From assembly GCA_027063325.1 (NCBI GenBank), contig JAMOSA010000231.1, positions 1 through 8,131 on the forward strand: a stretch of DNA of 8,131 nucleotides, given 5' to 3'. Positions 6,527 to 8,131 of the stretch are shown in pieces. A model generated the notes under the pieces. The model did not search any database. It was not told the origin of the DNA and saw only the letters and a program-made list of their open reading frames with translations. The DNA comes from Campylobacteraceae bacterium (lineage in GTDB: Bacteria; Campylobacterota; Campylobacteria; Campylobacterales; Sulfurovaceae). A program made the position numbers and the translations under genes. Position 1 is the stretch's first letter; each line of letters starts with the position of its first letter.

Positions 6527-6579
6527 GCTAGAGTCAAATATTGTTTTGGTTTTATCAAGATTAAAAGAGGAGTATTTTT

Positions 6580-7233
6580 ATGAGATTATATATGATTGTA
6601 TCAATATTATTGATATTTGGTTTTTCAGGTTGCAATAACAGCAGTGAAGCAGAATTGGTAAAAGATAATAAAAAAGAGAGTATTGAGATACCAAAAGATA
6701 ACTCCTCTTACTCTCAGCCAAAATTAAATACTACAACCACCAATACCCCTTCTCTTTCAAAGTTCTATCAAATATTTAAAGATGGTGCAAAAATAGATCC
6801 TCAAGGTAGAGTGATGCTACTTGTATTTGGACAACCTTCAGATCCATATACCCAAAAGTTACAAAAAGATATAAACAGTAATCCAAAATTGGCAAATATG
6901 ATAAAAAAGAGTCTGACTGCGGTATATATAGATGCCTCCTTGCAAAAAAGACATAAGTTTATGCATAGTGGAGAGTTAATGGATGTAGATACAAAAACTT
7001 TAATATCAATTTACCATATCAATGCTACACCAACTCTTATATTTATAGACAAAGAGGGAAAATCTATATTTATAGTACCAGGATATATGCCTCCAAAACA
7101 GTTTATAGCAACTTTGAAGTTTGTAAATGAGGGGGTATGGAGAGACAAAGATAGAAAAAACGGAGAGATATATATGGCTTTAAAGGAGTATTACAAAAAA
7201 CATAATATAGAGTTGAAAGGAGCCAAAAAATGA
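6580..7233 (+). CDS. Thioredoxin-fold lipoprotein lacking both catalytic cysteines (DPYT)
   Basis: A 217-residue protein whose N-terminus is a lipoprotein signal: hydrophobic 5-16, then FSGC with Cys18 as the expected lipidated residue. Cys18 is the only cysteine. A Ser/Thr/Asn-rich tether (19-58) leads to a thioredoxin fold (about 60-185): strand VMLLVFGQPS, then Asp88-Pro-Tyr-Thr91 where the next gene has CPYC, the cis-proline loop ATPT (Pro151) and a IFIVPGYMPPKQF segment. A basic helical tail follows. Without the CXXC it cannot do dithiol-disulfide chemistry, so a binding, chaperone or scaffold role for apocytochrome or the partner thioredoxin is more likely. A GAGGAG site (6567-6572) lies 7 bases before the ATG. 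The last 4 bases overlap the next gene (ATGA), so the two proteins are made in coupled fashion. Inner or outer membrane placement is uncertain. Confidence 0.85.
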   Translation: MRLYMIVSILLIFGFSGCNNSSEAELVKDNKKESIEIPKDNSSYSQPKLNTTTTNTPSLSKFYQIFKDGAKIDPQGRVMLLVFGQPSDPYTQKLQKDINSNPKLANMIKKSLTAVYIDASLQKRHKFMHSGELMDVDTKTLISIYHINATPTLIFIDKEGKSIFIVPGYMPPKQFIATLKFVNEGVWRDKDRKNGEIYMALKEYYKKHNIELKGAKK

Positions 7234-7694
7234 AAAAACCAATACTGTTTTTTATTGTATTTATTACTCTGTTACACAGCTCTATTATAAAACATTCACA
7301 AAATATAGAGTATAGTGGTAAACCGATTATGCTCATATTTGACTCTTCAAACTGCCCATACTGTAAAAAGCTAAAAGAGGATTTAATACAAAATAAATAT
7401 CTAAATACTATTGCCAAAGAGTTTGATATATACTCTATTCCACGAGATGATCACAAAAGCTATATGATACTTGGCAATGAGACTACTACACAATCTCTTC
7501 AGATGCTATACAAGATAAAAGTAACTCCAAATATCGTAATACTATCTTCAAAAGGTGAAAAAATATGGCAGTTACCAGGATATGCAAAACCTTATGTTTT
7601 GGGTAAGATTATGGAATTTGTAAAAGGTATTGAAGAGGGTAAATATAAAAAGAGCCAGTGGAGAAGTTATCTAAAGAGTAATGGTGTAATATAA
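7230..7694 (+). CDS. Periplasmic thioredoxin-fold protein with CPYC active site
   Basis: A 154-residue protein with an N-terminal hydrophobic segment (5-19) acting as signal peptide or anchor; no clear cleavage site is seen. The active site is Cys42-Pro-Tyr-Cys45 in FDSSNCPYCKKL and the cis-proline is Pro100 in KVTPNIV. It then shares the G-E-K-I-W-LPGYAKP region with the upstream lipoprotein (GKSIFIVPGYMPP), marking the two as tandem paralogues. CPYC is typical of glutaredoxin- or DsbA-like redox sites. Lying directly before a CcsBA-type synthetase, it is well placed for the CcsX/ResA role of reducing apocytochrome cysteines, although it is not a close ResA match in length or motif. The AAGGAG ribosome binding site lies inside the preceding gene, 7 bases from the ATG. 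SoxW-like or DsbC-like substrates remain possible. Confidence 0.88.
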   Translation: MKKPILFFIVFITLLHSSIIKHSQNIEYSGKPIMLIFDSSNCPYCKKLKEDLIQNKYLNTIAKEFDIYSIPRDDHKSYMILGNETTTQSLQMLYKIKVTPNIVILSSKGEKIWQLPGYAKPYVLGKIMEFVKGIEEGKYKKSQWRSYLKSNGVI

Positions 7695-7705
7695 TCCAAT
7701 AAGAC

Positions 7706-7711
7706 AGGAAG
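7706..7711 (+). promoter_or_regulatory. Ribosome binding site fixing a GTG start for the cytochrome synthetase
   Basis: AGGAAG lies 5 bases before GTG 7717 and only 2 before the in-frame TTG 7714. No in-frame ATG exists until residue 56, inside the second membrane segment, so GTG 7717 is the best start. Confidence 0.7.
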
Positions 7712-7716
7712 ATTTG

Positions 7717-8131
7717 GTGCATATCATAAAAAGATTTATAAATATACTCTCTTCTGTTAAAACAGGAATACTTCTACTGTCAATATTGGCTGTTGGTGCT
7801 GGTATAGCCACATTTTTGGAGAATGATTACGGAAGTTCTACTGCAAGAGTAATTGTATATTATAGTTGGTGGTATGAAACTGTCATGGCTCTTAGTGGTA
7901 TCAATTTGGTTACTATTATTATAAAGTATCGTATGTGGAGGCATCTGCCTAGATTTATATTCCATTTGGCTTTTCTTATAATCTTACTTGGTGCTGGTAT
8001 TACCCACTTTTTTGGCAAAGAGGCTATATTGCATATTAGAGAAGGAGGTATGGAAAACAGAGCTATAAGCTTGGAGCCATATTTGCAGATTACTATCCTC
8101 AACAAAGATAAAAAGTACTATTTTAAAAAGA
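7717..8131 (+). CDS. ccsBA: CcsBA/ResB-type cytochrome c synthetase, N-terminal 138 residues (runs off the window)
   Basis: The N-terminal part of a System II cytochrome c maturation protein, which exports haem and joins it to CXXCH cysteines on the periplasmic face. Membrane segments are seen at about 14-33 (GILLLSILAVGAGIATF), 53-70 and 79-98. The FLENDYGSSTARVIVYYSWWYE stretch at about 33-54 is characteristic of ResB/CcsB N-termini in Campylobacterota. His83 in the third segment (FIFHLAF) matches the position I recall for the transmembrane haem-ligand histidine of Helicobacter hepaticus CcsBA. The start of the periplasmic ResB domain follows (HIREGGMENRAI). The frame is open to base 8131. 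Whether the full protein is a ResB-CcsA fusion cannot be seen, but that is usual in this phylum. The gene begins 23 bases after the CPYC protein's stop, implying one transcript. Inference: a synthetase devoted to the dodecahaem cytochrome. Confidence 0.88.
   Translation, partial: MHIIKRFINILSSVKTGILLLSILAVGAGIATFLENDYGSSTARVIVYYSWWYETVMALSGINLVTIIIKYRMWRHLPRFIFHLAFLIILLGAGITHFFGKEAILHIREGGMENRAISLEPYLQITILNKDKKYYFKK

Noticed and set aside
6520..6565. Independent promoter for the lipoprotein gene
   Set aside because: Only poor -10-like hexamers are present in this T-rich stretch and none has a matching -35 at suitable spacing, so I did not list one. A regulated promoter cannot be excluded.
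7780..8105. Minus-strand open frames near the right edge
   Set aside because: The plus strand carries a clear CcsBA/ResB N-terminus with three membrane segments over the same bases. The antisense translations show no features.

Overview
The window looks like the chromosome of a Campylobacterota (epsilonproteobacterial) species. The DNA is AT-rich and densely packed. The histidine kinase has an HQWRHPL-type H-box, close to the HQWRQPL form typical of this group. Cytochrome c maturation uses a System II (CcsBA/ResB-type) protein whose N-terminus has the form usual in these bacteria. I cannot name the genus. No RNA genes, mobile elements, CRISPR arrays or integration scars are visible, and no gene-free stretch exceeds 300 bases (the longest is 142 bases).

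Layout. Bases 2-103 hold the C-terminal tail of an unidentified plus-strand gene, followed at once by a small DUF1858 + DUF2249-type protein (116-637). A four-gene minus-strand operon then reads from 3943 down to 618: a periplasmic thioredoxin-fold protein (CFYC), a small monoheme cytochrome c, an OmpR-type response regulator and a membrane histidine kinase. Its genes overlap by 4 bases (3449-3452), are 16 bases apart, and overlap by 4 bases (2429-2432). A divergent regulatory region (3944-4085) separates it from a plus-strand set: a 795-residue periplasmic cytochrome with twelve CXXCH haem sites, a terminator-like hairpin, a thioredoxin-fold lipoprotein that has lost both catalytic cysteines, a CPYC thioredoxin-fold protein, and the start of a CcsBA/ResB cytochrome c synthetase that runs off the right edge.

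How the parts may work together (inference). The locus reads as a self-contained, signal-controlled respiratory module. The two-component system senses something in the periplasm and controls the divergently transcribed dodecahaem cytochrome. The cytochrome carries or consumes electrons in the periplasm. Three related thioredoxin-fold proteins and a dedicated cytochrome c synthetase help mature it. The arrangement resembles the mcc sulfite-respiration locus of Wolinella succinogenes as I remember it (multihaem reductase, own CcsA-type protein, own regulator). However, the cytochrome here has 12 ordinary CXXCH sites, not the 8-haem MccA pattern with its long-spaced motif, so its substrate is open. 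No quinol dehydrogenase is visible in the window.

The most useful second looks are: the dodecahaem cytochrome and its single non-haem cysteine; the DPYT pseudo-active site of the lipoprotein; an 11-bp-period direct repeat upstream of the cytochrome, placed as a PhoB/OmpR-type box would be; and a 17-bp tandem duplication exactly at the regulator/kinase junction.
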